Origin: Syntrophomonadaceae bacterium
Lineage (GTDB): Bacteria; Bacillota; Syntrophomonadia; Syntrophomonadales; Syntrophomonadaceae
Assembly (NCBI GenBank): GCA_012840625.1
Contig: DUSB01000257.1
Location: 1 to 15,599 of the forward strand
Direction: 5' to 3'
DNA: 15,599 bases
Below are positions 1 to 6,544 of the stretch, piece after piece. Within the stretch, counting starts at the first letter, position 1; every line of letters begins with the position of its first letter. The position numbers and the translations under genes are program-made. The notes beneath the pieces were generated by a model. The model was not told where the DNA came from. It was given only the letters and a program-made list of their open reading frames with translations, and made no database searches.

Positions 1-174
1 GTTACGAACTACTGCTTTGCCTACTTTTTTTGAGCACACAAAACCAAAGCGATTTCTTTCTAAAGAATTATCCCTTATAAAAACAATTATATACTTACCC
101 GCAATTCTTCTTCCAGTCCTGTACAGAGAATTGTAGTCCTTTTTTTCGTAAATGCGATTGTGCCTGTCAAGCAT
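1..174 (-). CDS. rnpA: Ribonuclease P protein component, N-terminal part (cut by window edge)
   Basis: RnpA is the small basic protein subunit of RNase P; with the catalytic RNA it removes 5' leaders from precursor tRNAs. Reading the minus strand from the ATG at 174-172 gives 58 codons without a stop up to base 1, so the C-terminal half lies outside the window. The N-terminus (MLDRHNRIYEKKDYNSLY) and the segment FGFVCSKKVGKAVVRN are typical of the family; the last residues are the start of the conserved RNR motif that contacts the RNA. It lies 67 bases downstream of rpmH on the same strand, the usual rpmH-rnpA pairing next to bacterial origins. A purine-rich AAAGGG a few bases upstream of the ATG can serve as a weak ribosome-binding site. 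No separate promoter was seen, so it is probably co-transcribed with rpmH. The call rests on motif recognition and synteny. Confidence 0.9.
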   Translation of the reverse strand, partial: MLDRHNRIYEKKDYNSLYRTGRRIAGKYIIVFIRDNSLERNRFGFVCSKKVGKAVVRN

Positions 175-241
175 TGAAAGCCCTTTCTGATTCAGACTAG
201 ATATACAAAATCAGATAAACTAAAAGGCCGCTCCCACGACC

Positions 242-376
242 CTATACAGAAAGTCTTTTTCTACCTTTTTTCCTTCTCGCCGCAATGACTTGTCTTCCAC
301 TTCTTGTGGACATTCGCTTCCTGAAGCCATGTTCTCTTTTTCTTTGTTTCCTTTTCGGTTGATAGGTTCTTTTCAT
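242..376 (-). CDS. rpmH: 50S ribosomal protein L34
   Basis: L34 is a very small, highly basic protein of the large ribosomal subunit. The minus strand from the ATG at 376-374 to the TAG at 244-242 encodes exactly 44 residues, the usual length for L34. It begins MKRTYQPKRKQRKREHGF and continues with the family pattern R-K-R-M-S-T-R-S-G-R-Q-V-I-A-A-R-R-K-K-G-R-K-R-L-S-V. About half of all residues are Lys or Arg. A GGAGGA ribosome-binding site sits upstream of the start (forward-strand TCCTCC near 388-393), and a strong promoter lies at 415-444. The gene is divergent from dnaA across the origin and is followed by rnpA, the standard arrangement in Firmicutes. It is too short for ordinary ORF length cut-offs but is unambiguous by sequence. 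Confidence 0.97.
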   Translation of the reverse strand: MKRTYQPKRKQRKREHGFRKRMSTRSGRQVIAARRKKGRKRLSV

Positions 377-414
377 AATTCAGAAATCCTCCTTCATTGA
401 TACAGCACGTTCTA

Positions 415-444
415 ATTATATTGGCTTAAAACGCGCCATGTCAA
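415..444 (-). promoter_or_regulatory. Sigma-A-type promoter for rpmH-rnpA
   Basis: On the minus strand there is a perfect -35 TTGACA (forward 439-444, TGTCAA) and a perfect -10 TATAAT (forward 415-420, ATTATA) separated by 18 bases. It points away from dnaA into rpmH, with transcription expected to start near 408, roughly 30 bases before the rpmH start codon. Function is inferred from the match to consensus. Confidence 0.85.
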
Positions 445-511
445 GAATTTATGCGCCCTTCTAATAATATTATAAATCTGTTACTATTATACTACATTGG
501 TGTATTTCCCA

Positions 512-542
512 TTGCAAAACCTACTTGTATTTTTCATATACT
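512..542 (+). promoter_or_regulatory. Weak candidate promoter for dnaA
   Basis: TTGCAA at 512-517 could act as a -35. The -10 could be TATACT at 537-542 (19-base spacer) or CATATA at 535-540 (17-base spacer). Neither is a strong match, and other AT-rich hexamers upstream (TATACT at 488-493) are possible. If this is correct, the DnaA boxes at 560-599 would lie in the transcribed leader, suited to autoregulation. Confidence 0.3.
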
Positions 543-567
543 TTCCTTACCATTTAATCTTGTCCAG

Positions 568-599
568 ATATCCACAGCAGGTAAGATTTTTTTTCCACA
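568..599 (+). promoter_or_regulatory. DnaA boxes upstream of dnaA
   Basis: Two 9-mers differ by one base from the DnaA box TTATCCACA: ATATCCACA at 568-576 and TTTTCCACA at 591-599. A weaker TTGTCCAGA at 560-568 abuts the first. All three read on the plus strand. Binding is inferred from consensus only. Confidence 0.6.
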
Positions 600-619
600 A
601 ATCAACAGGAGGCTTTATC

Positions 620-1930
620 ATGTCTAATGAATACGATTATGCAGCCATATGGGATAAAGTTTTGCAGGTAGTATGCCAGGATATTGGCTCCACAAGTTTT
701 GACATCTGGTTTTCGGATGTCAAATTTAACACCTATCGTAATGACAAAGTATACATAACCATTCCCAACAGCCTTACCCGGGAATGGATTGAGTCACGAT
801 ACCTGGATAACATGCAAAAAATTTTTCGGGATTTTAGCAAACAGGACATATCACTGGTATTAACCACCGAGGATGTGCTGGAAAAAGAGGGCTGTCTTTC
901 CCCTCTAAATCCCAAATATACCTTCGATACCTTCGTAGTGGGAAATAGCAACCGCTTTGCCCACGCAGCCTGCTATGCAGTAGGAGAGGCTCCTGCTCGG
1001 GCTTATAATCCACTTTTTATTTATGGCGGGGTAGGGCTGGGGAAAACTCATTTAATGCAGGCCATTGGCCATCACATTAATGATAAATATCCACATTATG
1101 CAGTTATGTATGTATCATCAGAACAATTTACCAACGAACTGATCAGCTCTATTAAAGATGATAACACCCCCGGCTTTCGCAATAAATACCGTAACATTGA
1201 TGTCCTGATGATTGACGATATCCAATTTTTAGCCGGTAAAGAACGAACCCAGGAAGAATTCTTCCATACTTTTAATGCTTTATATGAAGCAAACAAACAA
1301 TTGGTGATTTCCAGTGATCGTCCCCCGCGTAACATACCCACACTTGAAGACCGTTTGCGCTCTCGCTTTGAGTGGGGGTTGATTACCGACATTCAAATAC
1401 CGGATCTGGAAACCCGTATTGCTATCCTGCGTAAAAAAGCGCAGATGGAAGATTTAAATATTTCCTATGATATATTAGATTATATCGCCAGCTATATTGA
1501 TTCGAATATTAGAGAATTGGAAGGAGCTTTAATACGCCTAGTAGCATATGCAAAGATTACTAATCAACCTTTAACCATGGCTACCGCTACAGAGGCACTG
1601 AAGGATATTCTGCCTCCCCCGCGGCCAAAAAAAATCACCATTGAAGCAATTCAAAAGAAAGTTTGCAATTATTACGATATAGATATAAAGGAAATGTTAT
1701 CCAAAAAAAGAAACAAACAATTAGTTCATCCACGTCAAATAGCGATGTTTTTAAGCCGAAAACTAACCGATGCATCCTATCCTTTAATCGGTGATCAATT
1801 TGGTGGGCGCGATCATACCACCGTTATGCATGCTTTTGACAAAATCGAGAAAGAAATTGATGAAGATCAGGAACTGCTTACATCTATCAATGAAATCTGT
1901 CAACAGCTTGACCCCAACATAAAAATATAA
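620..1930 (+). CDS. dnaA: Chromosomal replication initiator protein DnaA
   Basis: DnaA is the AAA+ ATPase that binds DnaA boxes at oriC, melts the origin and loads the helicase. The chosen ATG at 620 is preceded by AGGAGG at 607-612 and gives 436 residues starting MSNEYDYAAIW, a normal length. Reading further upstream adds 41 hydrophobic residues without family support. Domain I is about residues 1-80 and the linker domain II is short, roughly 85-105. Domain III has Walker A GGVGLGKT at about 136-143, Walker B LMIDD at about 196-200, sensor I ISSDRPP near 230, and the arginine-finger segment LRSRFEWGL near 246-254. Domain IV has the DnaA signature GGRDHTTVMHAF near 395, which reads DnaA boxes. 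Near-consensus boxes lie on both sides of the gene, which suggests autoregulation and origin activity. It leads the replication gene block. Confidence 0.99.
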   Translation: MSNEYDYAAIWDKVLQVVCQDIGSTSFDIWFSDVKFNTYRNDKVYITIPNSLTREWIESRYLDNMQKIFRDFSKQDISLVLTTEDVLEKEGCLSPLNPKYTFDTFVVGNSNRFAHAACYAVGEAPARAYNPLFIYGGVGLGKTHLMQAIGHHINDKYPHYAVMYVSSEQFTNELISSIKDDNTPGFRNKYRNIDVLMIDDIQFLAGKERTQEEFFHTFNALYEANKQLVISSDRPPRNIPTLEDRLRSRFEWGLITDIQIPDLETRIAILRKKAQMEDLNISYDILDYIASYIDSNIRELEGALIRLVAYAKITNQPLTMATATEALKDILPPPRPKKITIEAIQKKVCNYYDIDIKEMLSKKRNKQLVHPRQIAMFLSRKLTDASYPLIGDQFGGRDHTTVMHAFDKIEKEIDEDQELLTSINEICQQLDPNIKI

Positions 1931-2073
1931 AACCACAGTTTATATACAGGCTTATCCGGCCTGAAGAAATGAGGTTTCAAGCTGTTTAAAGTACTTTTGC
2001 ACACTATCCACAATACTACGGCTCCTGCTCCTAGTATTTAATAATTAATAAATAAGAAAAGGAGTATCGTACC
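1931..2073. other. dnaA-dnaN intergenic region, right part of the probable oriC with unwinding element
   Basis: Two DnaA-box-like 9-mers lie head to tail without a gap: TTTTGCACA at 1995-2003 (two mismatches) and CTATCCACA at 2004-2012 (one mismatch). After a more GC-rich stretch (2013-2030) comes a run at 2033-2060 in which 26 of 28 bases are A or T, a good candidate for the DNA unwinding element. The order boxes, GC-richer spacer, AT tract resembles the Bacillus subtilis unwinding region between dnaA and dnaN. A short inverted repeat CAGGC/GCCTG (1947-1951 and 1959-1963) carries TTATCC in its loop and has no T-run, so it is not an obvious terminator. Confidence 0.65.
1995..2012 (+). promoter_or_regulatory. 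Tandem DnaA boxes next to the AT-rich tract
   Basis: TTTTGCACA (1995-2003) and CTATCCACA (2004-2012) are directly adjacent and in the same orientation, about 20 bases before the AT-only tract. They are candidate sites for seeding a DnaA filament on the unwinding element. Only the second is close to consensus. Confidence 0.5.
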
Positions 2074-3210
2074 ATGAAATTCCTTATTGAAAAAAATGAC
2101 CTTTCCACCTTGACTACCATGGTTTATAGGGCTGCAGCTAACCGACCCACTATTCCGGTCCTATCAGGACTTTTTATCCAAGCCTCAGCTGAGGATGGTT
2201 TAACCATGACCGCAACCGATATGGAAATTGGTATCAAAGCCAGTAGTAAACAGGCAGAAATCATTAATCCTGGTCAGGTACTGGTGAATGCCAATTATTT
2301 TTCTGACTTTATAAAACTACTGCCAGATACTACTATCACAGTTGAATATATACAGGAAACCGCAAAATTACAGATATCCTATGGTCGGTCATGTGGTAAT
2401 ATAAATAGTTACAGCGAATTTGAATACCCTGGACTGCCAGAACATGAGCTCGAACCACGCTTCACTATGCCGCAATCAGTGCTAAAAGAAGCTTTAAGGA
2501 AAACTGTCTTTGCTGCAGCCCCAGGACATTATCGCCAGATCTTTACCGGCGTTTTATTTGACTTTTTGGAAGATAGCGTATGTATTGTAGCCTCCGATAC
2601 CCATCGCTTGGCTTATTTTACTTATACGCTGGACACAGAAAAGATAGAACCCAATCGCTTCGTCATTCCTGTACGTACAGTAAATGAATTGTTACGTTTT
2701 TTAGAAGATAATGACGAACCAATATATATTTCTGTTGCTAAGAACAATGTGGTTTTTTATACTGATCAGTTTTTGCTTTTATCACGCCTGATCGATGGAC
2801 AGTATCCAAACTATCAAAGCGTTATTCCAGCTAATTTGAATACCAGCTTAACATTGAAAACGCAATCACTGACCAATAGTCTGGAAAGGGCCCGGGTACT
2901 GCCGACGGATGATAAACATGAGATTCAACATGTTCGCTTTAATATTACCCCCGATGAAATTCTTTTAAATAGTCATTCCGACATGATGGGGGAAATCACC
3001 GAAGTCATCGAAAATATAAGCATTGAAGGCGAAACAGATGTAAAGGTTGCCTTTAATACCAACTATTTTCTGGATGTTATGAAAATTTTTGATCAGGAAT
3101 GTGAAGAGGTTACTGTTCAGCTCTCAGGTTCATTAGGGCCAGCTATTGTTAAAAACCCTGAAAAAGACCACTACTTGTATGTGCTGGTTCCTTTACGAAC
3201 CAGTTACTAA
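2074..3210 (+). CDS. dnaN: DNA polymerase III beta subunit (sliding clamp)
   Basis: The beta clamp is a ring-shaped dimer that tethers the replicative polymerase to DNA and recruits repair and regulatory partners. The 378-residue product has the usual length and the family's three repeated clamp domains (roughly 1-125, 126-250, 251-378). Recognisable segments are the opening MKFLIEKNDL, the RPTIPVLSGLFI stretch near residue 24, ASDTHRLAYF in domain 2, FIPVRT-like VIPVRTVNELLRFL, and the C-terminal YVLVPLRTSY that lines the partner-binding pocket. The ATG is preceded by AAGGAG at 2059-2064. It follows dnaA after 143 bases and precedes recF by 17 bases, so it probably heads a dnaN-recF-remB-gyrB-gyrA transcription unit. 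No dedicated promoter was identified with confidence. Confidence 0.99.
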   Translation: MKFLIEKNDLSTLTTMVYRAAANRPTIPVLSGLFIQASAEDGLTMTATDMEIGIKASSKQAEIINPGQVLVNANYFSDFIKLLPDTTITVEYIQETAKLQISYGRSCGNINSYSEFEYPGLPEHELEPRFTMPQSVLKEALRKTVFAAAPGHYRQIFTGVLFDFLEDSVCIVASDTHRLAYFTYTLDTEKIEPNRFVIPVRTVNELLRFLEDNDEPIYISVAKNNVVFYTDQFLLLSRLIDGQYPNYQSVIPANLNTSLTLKTQSLTNSLERARVLPTDDKHEIQHVRFNITPDEILLNSHSDMMGEITEVIENISIEGETDVKVAFNTNYFLDVMKIFDQECEEVTVQLSGSLGPAIVKNPEKDHYLYVLVPLRTSY

Positions 3211-3227
3211 GGGGAGTAGTGTAAAGA

Positions 3228-4334
3228 TTGCAACTGCAAACCCTACAGATAAGAAATTTCCGTAATCTTGTTAATATTGATTATCAGGCTGGTTCCAGCT
3301 TAAATGTACTGGTAGGCAACAATGCCCAGGGGAAAACGAATTTTTTAGAGGCTATCTATCTTTTATCCACTGGAAAATCATTTCGTACGGCCCTGGATGA
3401 AGATCTTATCCAATACAATGCCGGGCAATACAAGATTTACTCCCAGTATCAGATGAAAGAACGAAAACTCAGCAGTTTACTTTATTATAAGCGGGCAGGA
3501 GGAAAGAGTTTTTTTATTAACAATAAAGAAGCTCCTTTTACGCATAGTGATCGCTTGAGGGTTGTCCTTTTTCATCCGGATGACCTTTTTCTTGTTAAAG
3601 GCCCTCCTTCTGGCCGCCGGGCTTTTCTGGATTTCGTTTTGCGTCAATTATCGCTTGAATATCAGTTTTATTTGGAAAATTATAATAAAATACTTAGAAA
3701 AAGAAATTTTTACCTTAAAAATGAGCAAACTAAAAGCAAGTCTTTTTCTATTATCAACGAGGTTTTTGTAGAGCAAGCATCAAGGGTCATGATGCAGCGC
3801 ATACAATTTACCAGTATACTTGATGAGATTTGTGGGCCTTTATATCGGGCATTTAGTCAGGAAAAAAATCATTTACGTATTCGATATGCTATCTCATTTC
3901 CGGTAAAGAGTGATAAAATTAATCTGGATATTTTACAAAACGCAATGATGGATGATATTAAAAACAGGCAGGAAAAGGAACGCACTAGAAAAACCAGCCT
4001 AGTAGGGCCTCATCTGGATGATTTGCATTTCTATCAGGATGATCGCCTGGCAAGAATATACGCCTCTCAGGGGCAGCAAAGGAATATTGCTGTAACCTTG
4101 AAATTAGCCGAACTCCATTCCTATAAGCGTATTGGGGGAGAATATCCGCTGTTTTTATTGGATGAAGTTCTGGCGGAATTGGATAAAAAACGGCGTACCC
4201 TTTTACTGGAATACCTCAAAGATGCAGCTTTTCAGACCTTTTTAACTTCGGTTGCATGGGAAGGGATAGACCAGCTTCCGGGCACTGTCTTTGCAGTACA
4301 AGAGGGAAATTTGATAAGAAGGGAGTTTTCCTGA
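3228..4334 (+). CDS. recF: DNA replication and repair protein RecF
   Basis: RecF is an SMC-like ATPase that binds single/double-strand junctions and helps RecO and RecR load RecA at gaps and stalled forks. The 368-residue product shows Walker A GNNAQGKT at about 30-37, the ABC-type signature SQGQQR at about 280-285 and Walker B LFLLDEVLAELD with D312-E313. The start is a TTG at 3228; AAGGGGAG at 3209-3216 lies 11 bases upstream, a slightly long spacing, and no in-frame ATG or GTG fits better, since the nearby GTG is followed at once by a stop. The opening MQLQTLQIRNFRNLV matches the family N-terminus. It sits 17 bases after dnaN; the small S4-domain gene (yaaA type) that separates dnaN and recF in Bacillus subtilis is absent. 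Its TGA overlaps the ATG of the next gene by one base, implying translational coupling. Confidence 0.98.
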   Translation: MQLQTLQIRNFRNLVNIDYQAGSSLNVLVGNNAQGKTNFLEAIYLLSTGKSFRTALDEDLIQYNAGQYKIYSQYQMKERKLSSLLYYKRAGGKSFFINNKEAPFTHSDRLRVVLFHPDDLFLVKGPPSGRRAFLDFVLRQLSLEYQFYLENYNKILRKRNFYLKNEQTKSKSFSIINEVFVEQASRVMMQRIQFTSILDEICGPLYRAFSQEKNHLRIRYAISFPVKSDKINLDILQNAMMDDIKNRQEKERTRKTSLVGPHLDDLHFYQDDRLARIYASQGQQRNIAVTLKLAELHSYKRIGGEYPLFLLDEVLAELDKKRRTLLLEYLKDAAFQTFLTSVAWEGIDQLPGTVFAVQEGNLIRREFS

Positions 4335-4585
4335 TGTATATTCATCTGGGAAATGACATTGTCATATCAACCAGAAGAGTGATTGCTATTGTGAATATTG
4401 AAGAGCCTATTTCTCCAGATCTTAAAGAAATTATTGAGATTGCAGAAATTGAAAAAAAACTGGTTGCAGTAAGCTACCAGGATAAGAAAAAATCAATGAT
4501 CATCACTGATGATCAGATCTATCTATCACCTATATCCTCTAACACGCTTTATAAGCGTGCCAATAACGAATATAAGGAGGGGTAG
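4334..4585 (+). CDS. remB: RemB/YaaB-like DUF370 protein
   Basis: This 83-residue protein begins MYIHLGNDIVISTRRVIAIV and contains DDQIYLSPISSNTLYKRA near its C-terminus. Both are characteristic of the DUF370 (RemA/RemB, YaaB) family. In Bacillus subtilis RemA is a DNA-binding regulator of biofilm matrix genes, and remB (yaaB) occupies this same recF-gyrB position; what RemB does in other Firmicutes is not settled. The ATG at 4334 overlaps the recF stop (TGATG), and the gyrB ribosome-binding site AAGGAGGGG lies inside its last codons, so translation of recF, remB and gyrB is probably coupled. An upstream in-frame ATG at 4256 lies deep inside recF and adds residues with no family match. There are no membrane segments or signal peptide. 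Family assignment is firm; the matrix-regulator role is carried over from Bacillus and uncertain here. Confidence 0.88.
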   Translation: MYIHLGNDIVISTRRVIAIVNIEEPISPDLKEIIEIAEIEKKLVAVSYQDKKKSMIITDDQIYLSPISSNTLYKRANNEYKEG

Positions 4586-4590
4586 GATAT

Positions 4591-6492
4591 ATGGCAGAAA
4601 ACATAAATGGATATAATGCTTCAGATATACAGGTATTAGAAGGTTTGGAAGCGGTGCGCAAACGGCCAGGTATGTACATTGGTTCTACCGGATCCAGAGG
4701 TTTGCATCATCTGGTATTCGAAATTATCGATAACAGCATTGACGAAGCCTTCGGCGAATATTGTGATACGATCCAGGTCACTATTAATCAGGATAATAGT
4801 ATTACGGTATCTGATAATGGCCGGGGAATACCGGTTGATAATCACCCTATGCTGGGCATACCGGCTATCGAAGTTATTATGACCAGGCTTCATTCAGGAG
4901 GTAAATTTGGTGGCAGCGGTTATACCATATCTGGTGGACTGCATGGAGTAGGATTATCCGTTGTTAGCGCACTTTCAGACTCCATGGATATCACTGTTAA
5001 GAGGGATGGTCATATATATCAGCAGAGGTATAGCCGGGGTAAGCCGGTCACTAAACTGGAAAAAATAGGAAATACCACCGAAACAGGTACTACCATTCAT
5101 TTTGTGCCTGATGCAGAGATATTTGATGAAACTGTCTTTGAACGGGAAGTAATCCTGCAAAGACTGCGAGAATTGGCTTTTCTTAACAAAGGATTAAGAA
5201 TAATCTTTCGCGATGAGCGGGGAGAGGAACCCTTTGCTATTGAATTACATTCCAATGGCTTGAAAGATTTTGTGGCTTATATTAATAAAAGCAAAGAGGT
5301 CCTGCATCCCCCCATTTATTTTGATGTTAAAAAAGATGATGTGGTAGTTGAAGTAGCCATGCAGTATAACAACGGCTATAGCGAAAATATTTATTCATTT
5401 GCCAATAATATTCGCACTCAGGAAGGCGGCACCCATGAAACGGGTTTTAAGAATGCGCTTACTAGGGTTATCAACGATTATGGCAGACGAAGTGGAATCC
5501 TGAAAGAAAGCGAAGGCAATTTATCGGGAGAAGATATACGTGAAGGTCTGGCCGCTATTATTTCTGTACTGGTCAAAGATCCACAGTTTGAAGGGCAAAC
5601 CAAAACCAAATTGGGCAACACCTATATCAGGGGTGTGGTGGATAGCTGTGTTTACCAGAATGTAGATAATTTTCTTAATGAAAACCCGGCCGAAGCAAAG
5701 AAAATATTAGAAAAATCAGTTTCAGCCCGTCGTGCCAGGGAAGCAGCCAAAAAAGCACGGGAATTAACCCGTCGCAAAAGTGCACTGGAAGCCACCTCCC
5801 TACCGGGTAAACTGGCTGATTGTGCCAGCAAAGACCCTGAAGAATGTGAACTTTTTATTGTTGAAGGAGATTCTGCTGGCGGCTCCGCCAAACTGGGAAG
5901 GGATAGGAATATACAGGCCATCCTGCCTCTGCGGGGTAAAATATTAAATGTTGAAAAGGCTCGCTTGGATAAAATTTTATCCAGTGAGGAAATAAGAAAT
6001 CTGATCAGTGCGATTGGCACCGGAATCGGTGAAGATTTCGATATTGAAAAAGCCCGCTACCATAAATTGATCATAATGACTGATGCTGATGTGGATGGAT
6101 CGCATATTCGTGTTTTACTGCTGACGTTTTTCTATCGCTATATGCGGCCCCTTATTGAGGCTGGCTATGTTTATATTGCTCAACCCCCTTTGTATGGTTT
6201 AAAACGCGGGAAAGAGACTAAATATTTCTATAATGATGAAGATTTACAGGAGTTTCTGGAGCAGACAGATAAGAAATGGTCAATTCAGCGTTACAAGGGT
6301 CTGGGAGAAATGGATCCTGAACAGCTATGGATAACCACCATGAGCCCAGAAGACAGAACGATGCTACAGGTTACAATAGAAGATGCCATCCAGGCTGATC
6401 AGATTTTTTATGAACTCATGGGTGACAATGTAGAGCCACGCCGTGAATTCATCCATGAAAATGCCCGCTATGTTAGCAACCTGGATATTTAA
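4591..6492 (+). CDS. gyrB: DNA gyrase subunit B
   Basis: GyrB is the ATPase subunit of the A2B2 gyrase that introduces negative supercoils. The 633-residue product is the short form typical of Gram-positive bacteria, without the large insert found in proteobacteria. The GHKL ATPase domain has E44 and N48 in EIIDNSIDEA, DNGRG at 75-79 and GGLHGVG at about 115-121. The TOPRIM domain has EGDSAGGSAK starting at E425 and the metal-binding DADVDG at D498, D500 and D502, and QRYKGLGEMDPEQLW follows near the C-terminus. The ATG at 4591 is preceded by AAGGAGGGG that overlaps the end of remB, and only five bases separate the two genes. The TOPRIM segment reads LPLRGK, with Arg at the place of Escherichia coli Lys447, which I regard as ordinary for Firmicutes. 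Confidence 0.99.
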   Translation: MAENINGYNASDIQVLEGLEAVRKRPGMYIGSTGSRGLHHLVFEIIDNSIDEAFGEYCDTIQVTINQDNSITVSDNGRGIPVDNHPMLGIPAIEVIMTRLHSGGKFGGSGYTISGGLHGVGLSVVSALSDSMDITVKRDGHIYQQRYSRGKPVTKLEKIGNTTETGTTIHFVPDAEIFDETVFEREVILQRLRELAFLNKGLRIIFRDERGEEPFAIELHSNGLKDFVAYINKSKEVLHPPIYFDVKKDDVVVEVAMQYNNGYSENIYSFANNIRTQEGGTHETGFKNALTRVINDYGRRSGILKESEGNLSGEDIREGLAAIISVLVKDPQFEGQTKTKLGNTYIRGVVDSCVYQNVDNFLNENPAEAKKILEKSVSARRAREAAKKARELTRRKSALEATSLPGKLADCASKDPEECELFIVEGDSAGGSAKLGRDRNIQAILPLRGKILNVEKARLDKILSSEEIRNLISAIGTGIGEDFDIEKARYHKLIIMTDADVDGSHIRVLLLTFFYRYMRPLIEAGYVYIAQPPLYGLKRGKETKYFYNDEDLQEFLEQTDKKWSIQRYKGLGEMDPEQLWITTMSPEDRTMLQVTIEDAIQADQIFYELMGDNVEPRREFIHENARYVSNLDI

Positions 6493-6544
6493 AAATAGAA
6501 TAAAGGTACCGAAAAACAAACGGTAGGTAGGAGGACAGTCAACA

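Larger units (their letters stand above)
377..619. other. rpmH-dnaA intergenic region, left part of the probable oriC
   Basis: This 243-base gap separates the divergent rpmH and dnaA genes and is visibly AT-rich, for example around 460-500. It holds the rpmH promoter at 415-444 and a group of DnaA-box-like 9-mers, all in the same orientation: TTGTCCAGA at 560-568 (two mismatches to TTATCCACA), ATATCCACA at 568-576 (one mismatch) and TTTTCCACA at 591-599 (one mismatch). These lie in the dnaA leader just before its ribosome-binding site, so DnaA may repress its own gene here as well as assemble for initiation. Origin function is inferred from gene order and the boxes; no coding capacity was seen. 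Confidence 0.65.

Noticed and set aside
187..214. CTGATT/AATCAG inverted repeat between rpmH and rnpA
   Set aside because: Six pairs around a 16-base loop without a T-run is too weak to call a terminator or regulatory structure.
497..619. Longer dnaA starting at the upstream ATG at 497
   Set aside because: It adds 41 residues without DnaA similarity, has no good ribosome-binding site and runs through the DnaA-box leader; the ATG at 620 has AGGAGG at ideal spacing and the family N-terminus.
3562..3771. 69-codon plus-strand frame inside recF, hydrophobic in translation
   Set aside because: Out-of-frame reading of an AT-rich, Phe/Leu/Lys-rich part of recF; no ribosome-binding site.
4256..4333. 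Longer DUF370 protein starting inside recF at 4256
   Set aside because: The extra 26 residues are a frame-shifted reading of recF; MYIHLG at 4334 is the family start.
5652..6020. 122-codon minus-strand frame inside gyrB
   Set aside because: Antisense shadow of the TOPRIM-coding region with Ser/Ala/Leu-rich translation and no start signals.
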